Assembly (NCBI RefSeq): GCF_900496995.4
Contig: NC_044022.1
Location: 18,304,938-18,368,937 of the forward strand
Length of the DNA stretch: 64,000 nucleotides
Origin: Aquila chrysaetos chrysaetos
Lineage: Eukaryota > Chordata > Aves > Accipitriformes > Accipitridae
Direction: 5' to 3'
The position numbers and the translations under genes are program-made. The notes under the pieces were generated by a model. The model was not told the origin of the DNA. It saw only the letters and a list, made by a program, of their open reading frames with translations, and searched no databases. Of the stretch, positions 28,601 through 36,988 are shown in pieces (the first letter of the stretch is position 1; the number at the start of each line of letters is the position of its first letter).

Positions 28601-31600
28601 TCAAACAATGATGTATTGAAAATCTATCAATAAATAAGAGAAGTCTTTGGTCAGACACTCTACCTCCAGGCACAAGTTTGTACACTAAGCTTGGTTATTG
28701 CAAATGATATGCTAGATTACATAAATTGTTAGCAAAAAATACAATTCTAACCAGCACGCATAAGTTTAAACAAAAAAACAGCTAGGGATACATAGCTGAA
28801 TTTTTGTAACAGAATGCAGATATGAATATAGAGAGGTAGATCATTTGTCAGAAGATGCTCATCAGTCACTGCCTGAACCTAAGCAAAGAAGTAGCTGAAA
28901 ATTGCCAAGAGGTGGTGGCAATAAAAAGACACGTAGTTCATCCATGCCAACACAGGTATTTTTTTGTGATTACTTCCACCTGTATTATTACTCTTCTCTT
29001 CACCTCTTTGCTAGTTATGTTCTAGTTAAATGTGCTGCCTTTTATCACTATCTATTGTAACACTCATGTTGCCTCAAGATTCATGTCCACTTTTTGTCAC
29101 CTTGTGAGATTATAGCTGAGAGATTGTTATGGGGTTTCTGGAAGAATTTCTCCATTCTTTCACCTCTAAGCTTATGTCACCCCCGAGCACATATTCCTTA
29201 GTTTCTGCCAGGGCTCTTCATCCCTACCTATGTGCTATGATGCTTCTCTAGCAGTCCCATCTCCTCTACCAGTCCCATCTCCTCTACCAGTCCCATCTCC
29301 TCTACCAGTCCCATCTCCTCTAGTCACTCAGGCTCCTTGCCAGATTTTACATCTACTTCTTTATTCCCCTGTGTGTACAAAATGGAGAAGGTGACTATAG
29401 ACCCAATGTTCATTATTATTTAGGAGACACCATAGGAAGCCAGTAGGATCAGGTTCAGATCAAATAAAAGGAGGTAGTACTTCATACAGTGGACAGTATC
29501 TGTGTGGCATTCCTTACCTCAGCATGTTGTGGAAGCAAAAATTGTACAGATGTTCAAGCAGAGATTGGATAGGTACTTGGAAGAGAGGTCTAACAAGGGT
29601 CACTAACTGGATAAATACTTGGAAAAGAGGTCTAATAAGGATTCTTAAAGAGACTAATTGCACCATGCTGGATTTTTTATCATATTATAAAGCACACGCT
29701 GGGATGACTGTGTGGGAGAACAGAGGAAGACACTGTTTCTTTAAAGAAGTCTTAAATAAATATAGTTTAATCATTAAAAAGATCACCTCATTCCCTTGAT
29801 CATCAATTACTGAGATGTAGTTTGGCTGCGTTTCATTTGGGTATGAAAGAAGCACATCATAATGAACGAGTTCTACTGAATCCAGTCCAAATTCCTTCCA
29901 CTGGCCTTGAATTTGTTTGGCAAGAAGAAGATTCTGTTCAGTTCCTGCGAGGTGAGGCAACTTGGTAAACGAGCTAGAATAAAACAGAAAATTGCTAGTA
30001 AGCAGCAAATGCAGAGAGGCACAATAGTGAACAAGGATCAGTGTGTATAAAGCTTATCGTCAAGCCACATGCATGGAAAGTAAGGTCTTATGGTTAAAGT
30101 CTGAGCTGTATAACATGCTTGTTTATCAGAGTCTGCAACAGGATAAGCACAAAATGTAGTCAGAGCAGAGGATCTTTCCTGAGGCCTTAAGATAAGTCAG
30201 CTGAACCTTTCTCTTTGCATAACAGAAATAACCACATCTACACATAAGCAATGAAAATCAGTGTCAAAGACATTCAGCAAAAGAGTATGAACAGTATGCA
30301 AGGAGCAGAAATAGATACAGAAAAGCTACACATTCAGAAAGAAGCCCTCCAAATAGTTCTGGTATCTGATGATGGGTTTGTACATTGTTGGCATATCGTA
30401 CTAGTAAGTTTAACTTGAAAATCATTATGTCAAATTACCTGCACAGATTTGTTCTTTTTTTCTTAATCAAAAGCCTGAATAATCAAAGCCTTCTTAACAT
30501 TTACATCGAGATCAGATATAACACATAATGGTGATAAATAGTCAGAAACATTTGCCCCTTCTGGGCTACCCCACACAAATCTGTCTACAATTTGTTTGGT
30601 CCACTGAACAAATGAGTTATGGTGAACGCTGATCAGTCAGCCGGGTACTAAGCACCGCCTTCGAATTCCCAACAGGCTACTTGTTAATGGCTGCCCCATT
30701 ATGTCAGATACCATTAATTACCATTAATTAGTGGTACCAAATACCATGATTAGTACCACTTCAACATGTCAGTTCAGACTATTTTCAACCCATGTAACAG
30801 CTTGTTCTTCAGTATGCACTTCCTCAGCTTCCAAATGAGAATGTTGCAGGAGACGACGTCCAAAGCCTTGTTAAAGTCAAGGATGTTACAGCCACTGTAA
30901 TGTCTCTACTCATCCATGTAGCCACTCTCTTCCTCACAGAAGGCCATCATGCTGATCATATAAACAACTAGTAAAGAAATGCTGACTGTTCCTAACTATC
31001 TTTGTGTCCTTCATGTGTTTGGAAACAGATTCGAGAAGGATGTTTGGTCACCCTTCCAGGGACTGAAGTGAAGCTGACCAGCCCACAGTCCCCCCATGTT
31101 GTCCTTGCCTTACTTAAAGATGGCACATCAGCCCTTTTCAGCCACCAGGGATGTCTTTCAACCACCAGAACTTCTCATAGACAGCAGCCTTGCAATCATG
31201 ACATCCAGGTCTTTCCTGTGAATCCCACCTGGCCCCCTAGATTTGAATCCATCTCGATTCGCTAAGTAGACCACAACCTTCTGTTCTCTGCTGTTGTCTT
31301 TCCTTCTCTTTAAACTGTGCAGGTATGCACCGAGGTCTGGAAGCAACCTTTGCCAAAGCTTGTTGCCTGTCTCTTCTTGCGCTTTAATTCTCTAGAGTAT
31401 TTTAAGTACCTGTTAATTCCTTAAGTACTCTAGTTTAAATACTACAAATGCCCTAAGGAAAAATACACTGAACAACACATGATGCCTTTTTTCAATTTTT
31501 CACTTCCAGTTTCATCCTTCCCAGAGGAAATGCTAAGGTCAAAGTGTCTGCATTTTCTGAGACTCATAGTTTGTTTTCCCCACTTCATAAAAGCAGATTT

Positions 31601-34600
31601 AGTAGTCTGAAACACTATGAATATGGACCAAAATTCTCAAGTTCACATTTTTTATGCTTTTAAAAAACTTTCTGGATAGTGTATTAATATAATTTTTCTG
31701 CAGTTCCTGCTTTTTATTTGAATTTAGGAAAAAAACCCAAAACAGTGTGAAGCATTTGGCCTATCATCAAAGCAAGCAGATAAACCAGATACCATTAACA
31801 CCCTATGGCCAAGAAACTTTAGCATAATTACAGAGCTATTTTATACTGTCATCAATCTCTGTGTTGCCTAGACTCTCACTCAAACATAATCTTCAGGAAC
31901 TCTCCAATCTACTGAGAGCAACAAATACAAAATAAGATAAGGCCTAGAGACTTAAAAAGCTAATTGATGTTAGAAATGAAACCTTTTGGGTTTAGAATAA
32001 ATGTAGAGAAATCAAATTTGTCAGTAATCCTTTGATGTTTGCGATGCAGCTGCTGACTTACATGCTAAATACCAACATGTTACTAAGCAGAGATATTTGT
32101 TTACTTTTTCTGTGAATATATTTGTTCCTCTGTTGAAGATATAAATACGTACAATAATGTTTTTTTTTTCATTTCCAGTGGAATACACAGCAAAACAAGA
32201 GAGTATTTCTATATCCCCAGCATTTTAGATGTTTTGAAAGAACCACATGGATGCACTAGGATGCAAAAAAAAGAATATTTAATAACAATTACATCATGCA
32301 AGACTTAACCAACCATACACACACACTGCACATGGATAGACCTTTTCATCTTCTGAAACAGAAGACAGGGTATAATGGGATCTGGCCACACTAAAGGAAT
32401 TATCAGTTGTAAGTATACATGCAAACTTTGCAGCATTTTTAATGCTACATTTAATATATTAATTTTCTACTTAGACTAGCTGCTCAAACTGAAAGTTTAA
32501 GGAGACACTGGACAGATTATCAATCGAATGTAATTAATAGCAGTCAGTGTATCCCCAAAAAAGTAAAATCATCTCAGAGACAAAGCAAAGTTATCTAATG
32601 TCAGAACTTCAGACACTTGTGAGGAAAAACCAGACACTTATACTGCATTAAATCAAGACTATGGAAAATCATAATAAAAAAGCATGATAAGCACTGGCAG
32701 TAATGGAGCTTGAGGGAAGTACACTTAACAGTACAACCACTCCAAAAAGGTAACTTCAAAAATGGGGACGGGGCGAACGGAAGGGTTGTGAGTCTCTCCC
32801 TTCTCCTTCCCCCAGACATTCTGTACAAACCAAATACTTCAAAAGCATCTTAACAGCTCTGCTTTCAGAGGCTCTCCCTTGGAGCTGATGTTACCACTTT
32901 CTGGCTTTTTTGAGTGATAAAATTATTCAAAACCCAAGATGCACAGAGCTTACCGAAGGAATTGCTTGATGTTTTCTGCTTTCATTTCAGCCACAAGTTT
33001 CTGTCGCACATTTTGATAGACATCTGAAGAGTTGGGGTTTTTTTCAGTCAGTTTTGTAAACCATCCTGAAACACAGTTGAAAATCTTCCTGCTTAGCAAG
33101 AACCCCAGTCCTCACCTATTTGAGCCCACATGCAACCTAAAGTACTAAAGTCTCATTAAAACCACGAGAATGAACAGGGCTTAGAGCACCCTCTGTCACT
33201 GTTTGCTGGCTCAAACACAGAAATCAAGCAGAAAAATAAAATATACTTAATTGACTGAATTGCCAAAAAAGTGACAGAATTCAAACAACACACCCTAAAT
33301 CTCTGCTAAATACAGTCCCTTTTTAAGGCAGATTCATCTCTCATTAATTTTAAACTAAAGTTTAAGTGCTCAATTAACTGACTCCAGTGTGAGGACTGAT
33401 TGAAGTCCTGATACTCATGATGAAATTCCCGTATTTAATTTATACATATATTTAAAAATATGTGTGTAAGCATAGTTAAAGTGAAGGTCTAGGACTCAAC
33501 AGCCACCCTGCCAGCATTATAGTAGTTACAGATTTGGGGAAGGGTGGGGTTAGTCTATTTAATAATTAAAGGAATAAAGTTAACTGTGACCCAAGTCAGT
33601 TTTAAAACGTTAAAGATTTTTCAGTAGCCATAAATCTGAAAGGAGAAACTATATCAACTATATGAATTTGTCTTAAAAAAACCCCAAAACAACAAATCCT
33701 TTTATTATTATTATAGCTAGAAAACCCCAAACTGGGAAAATTGTCATAATAAAGCCAAGTATATGTGCTGTCACATGCACAATCTATATGGCCTGTTAGA
33801 CTTAAATACAATTGTAGTAACAGTCTGAACATAACAGTGATACTGGATCAGACCAAAGGTCCATCATGCCCAGCATCCTGTTTTGGAGCATGGCAAAAAG
33901 ATGTTGTTCAGGGAAATGTATAAGAATAGCACAAGCATCAGAAATTTGCAGCTCAGGAATCTTCTAAATCAAACTAATGTTTTTTTATATTTAATAGCCC
34001 TCATGGATTTTTCTGTCATGCTTTAGCCTTAGGTGTGTGCTACAACACAAGTTTTAAAAGGACATAAGCAGACATGCAATTTTAGACTTAAAATCAAATG
34101 CTGCAAGTGACTCCAGAAAAGAATCTAATGTTCTAGTACAGTTCATCGTACATGATGAAAAATTCAGCAACTCCACTCTTGGCTGTCAGTCAAAACTCCT
34201 CCTCTACACTCTGCCCTTAATTTCTAAAATAGCAACTGAATAGGAGCATTTAAATAGATCTTCAGTAAAAATCAGGAAATACAAATAAAAAAATAATCCT
34301 GGAGGTTTTGCAGACACAGAAGTCTCAAACTCTTCTCTTAATCTCTCCTCTTCGAATGTCTGACTGCCTGTTATGGGAAGCTATCAATTCACCAGGGCTC
34401 ATCCTGGGCTGAAGCATGCAGCCGTTATAGTCCTCACTCCCTGAAGACCAAAATTGCTAAACAACCTCTTAGAAAAACAAGGGGACGAGTATTTCATAGC
34501 GTCCCTAAAAAGCAGTAAAAGCTCCCCGATGGGGAGTTAATCACAACAGGGGGTGCACATAAGTATCTGCAGAGGGCAAAGGCTGCGGGCTGAGCCCCTG

Positions 34601-34697
34601 TGTCTCCGTACTCACCTGCGAGAAAGCCCAGCAAGAAACAGGCGAGCAGCCCGGGGCAGCTCAGCCATGTGCGGAGGGTGGCCTTGCTCCTGGCCAT
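1585..34697 (-). CDS. NAALAD2: NAALAD2 gene (glutamate carboxypeptidase III), coding exons 1-18 of 19
   Basis: Spliced gene for a type II membrane zinc peptidase of family M28B, which removes C-terminal glutamate from N-acetyl-aspartyl-glutamate and beta-citryl-glutamate at the cell surface. Eighteen exons with GT-AG borders join in frame into about 678 residues. In order: short cytoplasmic tail and one membrane helix (exon 1), stalk (2), protease-associated/apical region (3-8), M28 catalytic domain (9-16), start of the helical dimerisation domain (17-18). Zinc ligands are visible: His in GGHRD and Asp in GIDP (exon 10), Glu in AEEFG (11), Asp in NTDSS (12), His in VYHTVY (16). GSGSDF in exon 15 has Ser where FOLH1 has Asn, the known GCPIII signature; GVGIP in exon 7 also fits NAALAD2. 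The last exon, with the substrate-binding Lys-Tyr pair and the stop, was not found in bases 1-1584. The human protein has 740 residues, so about 60 are missing. Confidence 0.9.
1678..2602 (-). other. NAALAD2 intron 17
   Basis: Nothing recognised apart from a short alternating AT/poly-T tract at about 2563-2592 near the exon 17 donor. Short open frames on both strands show no family features. Confidence 0.6.
2603..2684 (-). CDS. NAALAD2: NAALAD2 exon 17: dimerisation domain
   Basis: The 82 bases encode [20 protein letters not shown] and LEQVDKK. The NFS sequon matches the glycan at Asn638 of GCPII, important for folding. Acceptor TTCTAG|AT, donor AAGA|GTAAGT. The exon is separated from exon 16 by a 5.1-kb intron containing a CR1 copy. 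Confidence 0.9.
3787..3862. repeat. Imperfect ~42-bp tandem duplication with a perfect hairpin
   Basis: Two tandem copies begin ATTTATCAC at 3787 and 3829; each continues to GTGTGAT(A/C)GGCTTT. In the first copy TATCACACTA (3790-3799) and TAGTGTGATA (3803-3812) form a perfect 10-bp inverted repeat around a 3-base loop. The second copy has a decayed arm. Lies in NAALAD2 intron 16. Confidence 0.75.
4880..6795 (+). mobile_element. CR1 LINE, 5'-truncated, reverse-transcriptase part and 3' end
   Basis: Non-LTR retrotransposon inserted antisense in NAALAD2 intron 16. The frame at 5039-5725 shows RT blocks: [45 protein letters not shown] and [15 protein letters not shown] stop at 5723-5725 and frame breaks follow. 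The frame at 5804-6697 continues with the palm motif, C-terminal RT and the CR1 tail domain ([37 protein letters not shown]). The catalytic FADD reads FADN (about 5890-5900), so the copy is inactive as well as frameshifted. It ends in CTATGAGTCTATGATTTTATG, the usual CR1 short-repeat 3' end. The 5' boundary near 4880 is approximate. Confidence 0.92.
7771..8035 (-). CDS. NAALAD2: NAALAD2 exon 16: last zinc-ligand His, end of catalytic domain
   Basis: The 265 bases (longest exon) encode 88 residues from [20 protein letters not shown] through [17 protein letters not shown] to the helical region ending VSF. Tyr-His in PVYHTVY corresponds to Tyr552 and zinc ligand His553. [13 protein letters not shown] is intermediate between human NAALAD2 and FOLH1. 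Acceptor TTTTCAG|A, donor TTTG|GTGAGT. Confidence 0.95.
8036..8691 (-). other. NAALAD2 intron 15
   Basis: AT-rich intron sequence; nothing recognised. Confidence 0.6.
8692..8782 (-). CDS. NAALAD2: NAALAD2 exon 15: paralogue-diagnostic Ser and arginine patch
   Basis: The 91 bases encode [18 protein letters not shown] and [18 protein letters not shown] has Ser at the position of GCPII Asn519, as in mammalian GCPIII. The Arg residues of GRVRY correspond to Arg534 and Arg536; the residue between them is Val instead of Ala. Acceptor TGTAG|A, donor AGG|GTAAGT. Confidence 0.94.
8783..10241 (-). other. NAALAD2 intron 14
   Basis: Only a short imperfect duplication of a roughly 20-base unit (AAATTTCTTCC...TTCCAG) at about 9427-9484; otherwise nothing recognised. 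Confidence 0.55.
10242..10333 (-). CDS. NAALAD2: NAALAD2 exon 14
   Basis: The 92 bases encode [20 protein letters not shown] and [22 protein letters not shown] is typical of NAALAD2. One new NNS sequon. Acceptor CTCCAG|A, donor CG|GTAAGT. The preceding intron of about 5.7 kb is the longest in the gene and holds the solo LTR. Confidence 0.92.
12145..12149. repeat. Left target-site duplication of the solo LTR
   Basis: CTCCT directly before the TG end of the LTR, repeated directly after its CA end. Confidence 0.8.
12150..12990 (+). mobile_element. Endogenous retrovirus solo LTR
   Basis: An 841-bp element beginning TGTGAGAGAC and ending GGTTGTGACA (TG...CA ends), flanked on both sides by the direct repeat CTCCT (12145-12149 and 12991-12995), as expected for a 5-bp target-site duplication. 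Inside are a TATA-like GATAAAAG (about 12457-12464), a pyrimidine-rich stretch after it (12553-12612), and AATAAA signals at 12639-12644 and 12886-12891 on the same strand. No gag, pol or env coding sequence lies beside it, so it is a solo LTR left by recombination. Inserted antisense to NAALAD2 in intron 13. Family not named. Confidence 0.85.
12991..12995. repeat. Right target-site duplication of the solo LTR
   Basis: CTCCT directly after the CA end of the LTR, identical to the copy before it. Confidence 0.8.
13845..14012 (-). mobile_element. CR1 LINE 3' fragment
   Basis: Reverse-oriented CR1 tail: ATCATAGAATCATAGAA short repeats, then the conserved GGTTTGGGTTGGAAC, ACCTTAAAGATCA, CCTGCCATGGGCAG and GGCCTTGAACACTGCCAGGGA blocks seen at the 3' end of the CR1 copy at 6.6-6.8 kb. 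Same orientation as NAALAD2, in intron 13. Left boundary clear; right boundary approximate. Confidence 0.9.
15990..16057 (-). CDS. NAALAD2: NAALAD2 exon 13
   Basis: The 68 bases encode [20 protein letters not shown] and KE. The Arg of TLRVD corresponds to Arg463 of the S1 arginine patch. Two sequons (NYT, NLT) match conserved glycans. TPLLY is NAALAD2-like; the neighbour has TPLMY as in FOLH1. Acceptor TTTCAG|GT, donor GAG|GTACGG. Confidence 0.92.
16058..18732 (-). other. NAALAD2 intron 12
   Basis: About 2.7 kb in which I recognise no gene or repeat family. Confidence 0.55.
18733..18796 (-). CDS. NAALAD2: NAALAD2 exon 12: zinc-binding Asp
   Basis: The 64 bases encode [20 protein letters not shown] then EG. 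The Asp of NTDSSIEG corresponds to zinc ligand Asp453 and the Asn to Asn451 at the chloride site. Acceptor CCCCAG|G, donor GAAG|GTGTGT. Residues about 427-448. Confidence 0.93.
18797..21620 (-). other. NAALAD2 intron 11
   Basis: About 2.8 kb, AT-rich; nothing recognised. Confidence 0.55.
21621..21703 (-). CDS. NAALAD2: NAALAD2 exon 11: catalytic Glu and zinc Glu
   Basis: The 83 bases encode [18 protein letters not shown] and LLGSTEWAE. The two adjacent Glu are the catalytic base and a zinc ligand (Glu424 and Glu425 in GCPII); the Glu residues of STEWAE are calcium ligands. Acceptor TTGCAG|G, donor GAG|GTAAAT. Confidence 0.95.
22138..22257 (-). CDS. NAALAD2: NAALAD2 exon 10: zinc ligands His and bridging Asp
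   Basis: The 120 bases encode [20 protein letters not shown] and then [15 protein letters not shown]. The His of GGHRD and Asp of GIDP are zinc ligands (His377 and bridging Asp387 in GCPII numbering). AVLQEI resembles human NAALAD2, while the neighbour has FOLH1-like AVVHEI. Acceptor TTCCAG|AC, donor GAAG|GTAACT. Confidence 0.95.
22854..22939 (-). CDS. NAALAD2: NAALAD2 exon 9
   Basis: The 86 bases encode [20 protein letters not shown] and RGAVEP, the strand entering the M28 catalytic domain. Acceptor TTTCAG|A, donor [18 protein letters not shown] matches NAALAD2 closely. Residues about 330-359. Confidence 0.93.
22940..25139 (-). other. NAALAD2 intron 8
   Basis: Contains the exon-like segment at 24287-24433 and a T run at about 25091-25103 close to the exon 8 donor. 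Otherwise nothing recognised. Confidence 0.6.
24287..24433 (-). other. Exon-like open segment in NAALAD2 intron 8 (possible cryptic or poison exon)
   Basis: On the coding strand a strong polypyrimidine acceptor (ACATTTTTTCAG) precedes 147 bases that are open in one frame only, followed by a donor CTG|GTAAGC. The open frame encodes [16 protein letters not shown] and then [18 protein letters not shown], ending LVYN; I recognise no family. Length 147 and phase (needs 2 bases before, leaves 2 after) fit between exons 8 and 9, but the join to exon 9 would read TG|A, a stop. Inclusion would end the protein at about 378 residues, before every zinc ligand, or lead to mRNA decay. Chance is not excluded. 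Confidence 0.4.
25140..25238 (-). CDS. NAALAD2: NAALAD2 exon 8
   Basis: The 99 bases encode [19 protein letters not shown] and [13 protein letters not shown]. Two glycosylation sequons (NVS, NSS). The donor AG|GTCTGT departs from the GTRAGT consensus; the same exon of the neighbouring FOLH1 uses AG|GTCAGT. Phase 2 out. A weak donor here could favour alternative splicing into the exon-like segment in the next intron. Confidence 0.9.
25520..25613 (-). CDS. NAALAD2: NAALAD2 exon 7
   Basis: The 94 bases encode [17 protein letters not shown] and [19 protein letters not shown] and AE.LLR are NAALAD2-type; human FOLH1 has AVGLP and AQKLLE. Acceptor CTCAG|AG, donor CG|GTGAGT, phase 2 out. Confidence 0.93.
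25614..26735 (-). other. NAALAD2 intron 6
   Basis: No gene or repeat recognised. Confidence 0.55.
26736..26922 (-). CDS. NAALAD2: NAALAD2 exon 6: protease-associated domain with substrate-binding Asn
   Basis: The 187 bases encode [22 protein letters not shown] and the invariant [11 protein letters not shown], then PLTPGYPAK. The Asn of QRGN corresponds to Asn257 of GCPII (substrate binding); the Thr and Tyr of PLTPGYP correspond to the calcium ligands Thr269 and Tyr272. Donor AAAAG|GTGAGT. The last 139 bases are unusually close to FOLH1 exon 6 (see findings). Confidence 0.94.
26923..27588 (-). other. NAALAD2 intron 5
   Basis: An 18-base T run (26953-26970 on +) lies about 30 bases from the exon 6 acceptor, as a poly-A on the coding strand. 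Nothing else recognised. Confidence 0.6.
27589..27714 (-). CDS. NAALAD2: NAALAD2 exon 5: start of the protease-associated domain
   Basis: The 126 bases (42 codons, phase 0) encode [19 protein letters not shown] and [16 protein letters not shown]. The Arg in FRGNK corresponds to Arg210 of human GCPII, which binds the substrate alpha-carboxylate. The first residue is Ala instead of the usual Gly. The sequon before CTGK seen in the human proteins (Asn-Cys) is Thr-Cys here, so that glycan site is lost. Confidence 0.93.
27715..28521 (-). other. NAALAD2 intron 4
   Basis: Nothing recognised. Confidence 0.55.
28522..28623 (-). CDS. NAALAD2: NAALAD2 exon 4
   Basis: The 102 bases (34 codons, phase 0 at both ends) encode [30 protein letters not shown] and VPE. 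Two N-glycosylation sequons (NTS, NVT) sit where the family has them. Acceptor TTGATAG|A, donor GAG|GTAAGA. It precedes the protease-associated domain. Confidence 0.92.
29252..29322. repeat. 18-bp tandem repeat, four copies
   Basis: The unit CAGTCCCATCTCCTCTAC is repeated four times head to tail without mismatch (the last copy one base short). In NAALAD2 intron 3; the perfect identity suggests a recent, possibly variable minisatellite. Confidence 0.9.
29490..29665 (+). repeat. Possible old CR1 3' relic with a short internal duplication
   Basis: The + frame reads [13 protein letters not shown]...[12 protein letters not shown], resembling two diverged copies of the CR1 tail segment ([12 protein letters not shown] type). 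DNA copies of about 45 bases with TACTTGGAA(G/A)AGAGGTCTAA in common. Assignment to CR1 is weak. Confidence 0.3.
29787..29973 (-). CDS. NAALAD2: NAALAD2 exon 3: start of the ectodomain
   Basis: The 187 bases encode [13 protein letters not shown] and then the [20 protein letters not shown] block, almost as in human GCPII/III. The NET sequon is kept. Acceptor ATTCTAG|C, donor GAG|GTGATC. Residues about 65-127. Confidence 0.92.
29974..32953 (-). other. NAALAD2 intron 2
   Basis: Contains a CR1 fragment at 30760-31350. The rest (29974-30759 and 31351-32953) shows nothing I recognise. Confidence 0.6.
30760..31350 (-). mobile_element. Old CR1 LINE reverse-transcriptase fragment
   Basis: Read on the minus strand, pieces of the CR1 RT domain can be followed across frames: [31 protein letters not shown], then [18 protein letters not shown], corresponding to the SLTSVPGK, SQHGF and DFxKAFD blocks of younger copies. 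Many stops and frameshifts; clearly dead. Boundaries approximate. Confidence 0.65.
32954..33065 (-). CDS. NAALAD2: NAALAD2 exon 2: end of membrane segment and stalk
   Basis: The 112 bases (acceptor TTTCAG, donor CG|GTAAGC) begin with GWF, the cytosol-to-outside boundary motif of the family. They continue through a poorly conserved stalk with one NSS glycosylation sequon to the conserved [12 protein letters not shown]. Phase 1 in, phase 2 out; residues about 28-65. Confidence 0.88.
33066..34615 (-). other. NAALAD2 intron 1
   Basis: Contains a possible ancient dispersed repeat (33835-33915). Otherwise no recognised feature. Confidence 0.55.
33835..33915 (+). repeat. Possible ancient amniote dispersed repeat
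   Basis: The segment with TACTGGATCAGACCAAAGG and GCCCAGCATCCTGTTTTGG resembles a widespread reptile/bird repeat with the wording 'tcagaccaaaggtccatctagcccagtatcctgt'. Recognised from memory of the pattern only; family not named. Confidence 0.4.
34616..34697 (-). CDS. NAALAD2: NAALAD2 exon 1: start codon, cytoplasmic tail, membrane anchor
   Basis: The 82 coding bases encode about 27 residues: a short basic tail ([11 protein letters not shown]), then a hydrophobic run [12 protein letters not shown], matching the type II signal-anchor of NAALAD2. The ATG lies in a good Kozak context (CCCCATGGCC), and the short basic-then-hydrophobic reading is as expected. The donor is CAG|GTGAGT. The exon ends in phase 1 and the split Gly is completed by exon 2. 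Confidence 0.85.
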
Positions 34698-34860
34698 GGG
34701 GACACGGGAGGCCGGCAGCTTTGCAGGCGGCGAGGAGGGCAGGCAAGCAGCCGCCTTCGTCCTCCTCCCTCTCCTCCTCCTCCTCTTCCCGCCCTCAGCC
34801 CCAGGGCTGCCCCTGGCTTCTGTGTTTTTCAGCTCTCTTTCTGCCTAACCAGCCTTAATC
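34698..34860 (-). promoter_or_regulatory. NAALAD2: GC-rich proximal promoter / 5' UTR of NAALAD2
   Basis: The sequence just upstream of the NAALAD2 ATG is the most GC-rich in the window, with CpG-bearing stretches and a CTC-rich tract (about 34758-34792), and drops back to AT-rich DNA beyond about 34860. No TATA box stands out. The transcription start cannot be placed. Confidence 0.5.
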
Positions 34861-36559
34861 CCTGGATGACGATGACATGATTTGCTGAGTACAATTAAGC
34901 ACTGCATTTCTTAGTCTGACCCCACAAGACAGCTTGTGTGTAGCTGTGTGTGTAGCTGTGTAACAAGTATGCACCTAGACTGTGCACCAAGCAATGCGTA
35001 AATACTATCTTCAAAGCTAATTTCTATTAATTATCAGGACTTTCTGGTTTTGAAAGTTCCTGGTTTAGGCTTAATCACAATCAGTATTTGTTGCGGTGGA
35101 AGTGGCCAAGAGATAAAATGGAGGAACGGAAAACTTGTTTTCTCTTTACCAAGGAAGCACTGAATTGCTCCCCTTTGTAATCTGTGGTTACATTAATCCT
35201 TGGCAAGTGATGAATGCTTAGAGCAGCTCAGAATGCAATTTAGATTAGCCAATGGGGACACTTCCAGACATCATCCAATTTGCAACTGCGAAAAGTTGCA
35301 AAATTATTTCCTATATTCTCTAGCTTTTTACATTTTGGATTACAAGGTTCTTAGGATCAAGTTTTCCTAGTCTAATTCAGCCAAATCCATCTGTATCTCA
35401 TGGGAAAGGACACAACTTCAGCCCCGGGAATAGTCAAGATATTATCATAGAATCATCATATTTTGTACGCACTTACCCTGGCCTTGCACATCACTCCGTG
35501 CCGGTGAGCTCCTGCACAGCTACACGGAAGCCAAGACTGAAGTTTCTGGAACTGAGGACTTGCCCATCTGAGACCAGTTATCTGGCTGAAGATGGGAAAG
35601 TTTTTCTGGGAGCCTGGACATGCTCTGAGTTCTTACCACTTGCTCCAAAAGAGTCCAAAGTAGGTACATTTTGTGAAAGAAATGGAAGTACTCCAAGTAT
35701 CAGAACTTCCTTAAATACACTAGGTTGCACTGAAAACATTCAGAAACATCTGAAAAGACTAGTTAATGTCCTAATTACTTCAGTAAGGCTTTTCAGAGAT
35801 TAGAGAAGAATTACATCACTCGGGTATTCTGCACCAGTCACAGCCACTGTCTTAGGCATACGGCTGGATGTGTTTGTTCAAATGATAAGCACGTCCAGTT
35901 TTGTGATCTTTTTTTCTGTCATTTCCCAACTGCTCATAAGCCATCACAGATTCTGAACAGCAAGGACTTTTCACACCAACATCTCACTTGACATATACAA
36001 ACCAGATGGAATTCCACCTACAGGACTTATAAAGAATGAGCATATTGATGTATTATTAGCATTTATATAGCACCACAGGTGTAGGACTGGCACATAATAG
36101 ACAGTAAAGTGACAAGGGCTTTTGGAGATTACTATCTAAATTAGATCTCACATGATGGTAACATCAGTGGAGGAAGAAGGTAAGAATAGCAACAGTGTTA
36201 AAGTATGAAATGTATTTATTTCTATGCCTACGTCTTTTTAAAGCAGTAAGGGCATCAGCAATGCCGAGGTTGAACAATAACAGGAACCAAGTGGCTTCTA
36301 CCACTTAAAATACAGTCCTAGTACTATTAGTTATTAAGTTGTGGCAAGTTCTTACATTCCATGGATTGGCCACTAGTGGAGCATATTATGTTCCATTTAA
36401 ATGCAAGTATAACATACAGTATAAATCTATGCCTTGAATCACACACCCTCGACAACAGGACAGGGGCAGGAAATAAGATGACAAAGCTCATGGGTTGAGA
36501 TCAAGACAGGGATGTCACTTGCCAATTACCATCACAGGCAAAACAGACTTGACCTAGGG

Positions 36560-36960
36560 AAAAATAATTTAATTTATTGCAAATTAAAATAGACTTGGAT
36601 AGTGAGAAACAAAAGACAAAAATTTAAAAAAACTTCTCCCACACTGCACCCAATTTTTCCAGCTTAACTTCTCCACTCCCAACTCCTCTATGCCATAGAG
36701 CTGCCATATATGACACAGGAGGCCTCCTGGAATCAGGCCAGATACCCTAGGACATCTAAAGTGTGCTAAGCCCCAGTCTGCACCTCTCCACGGCCTCACA
36801 GGCAACTGGAAGTTCCCCACAGCCATGGACAAGGGGAGCTCCATGACACCCACCTTCTCCTGCTGAAACTCACCTCGCAATAAAGTTTCTGATTTATGAA
36901 CCCATTGGCTGGTTCTTCTGGTTTGTGTAGGTTTTTTGGGGAAATCTTTTGGGCCTTTCT
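36560..36960. repeat. Possible old avian LTR-derived sequence
   Basis: ATTTATTGCAAATTAAAATAG followed by GTGAGAAACAAAAGAC, a C-rich CTTCTCCCACACTGCACCC segment and an AATAAAGTTTCTG signal (about 36880) resembles ERV-L type LTRs common in bird genomes. Ends and target-site duplications were not found. A 153-codon minus frame (36584-37045) covers it and has no recognisable domain. Confidence 0.35.
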
Positions 36961-36988
36961 TTATGATCCTTATTTCCTTACTATATTT

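Noticed and set aside
34553..34858. Plus-strand open frames opposite NAALAD2 exon 1
   Set aside because: They read through the GC-rich promoter as Ser/Leu-rich low-complexity peptide and are antisense to a confirmed exon.
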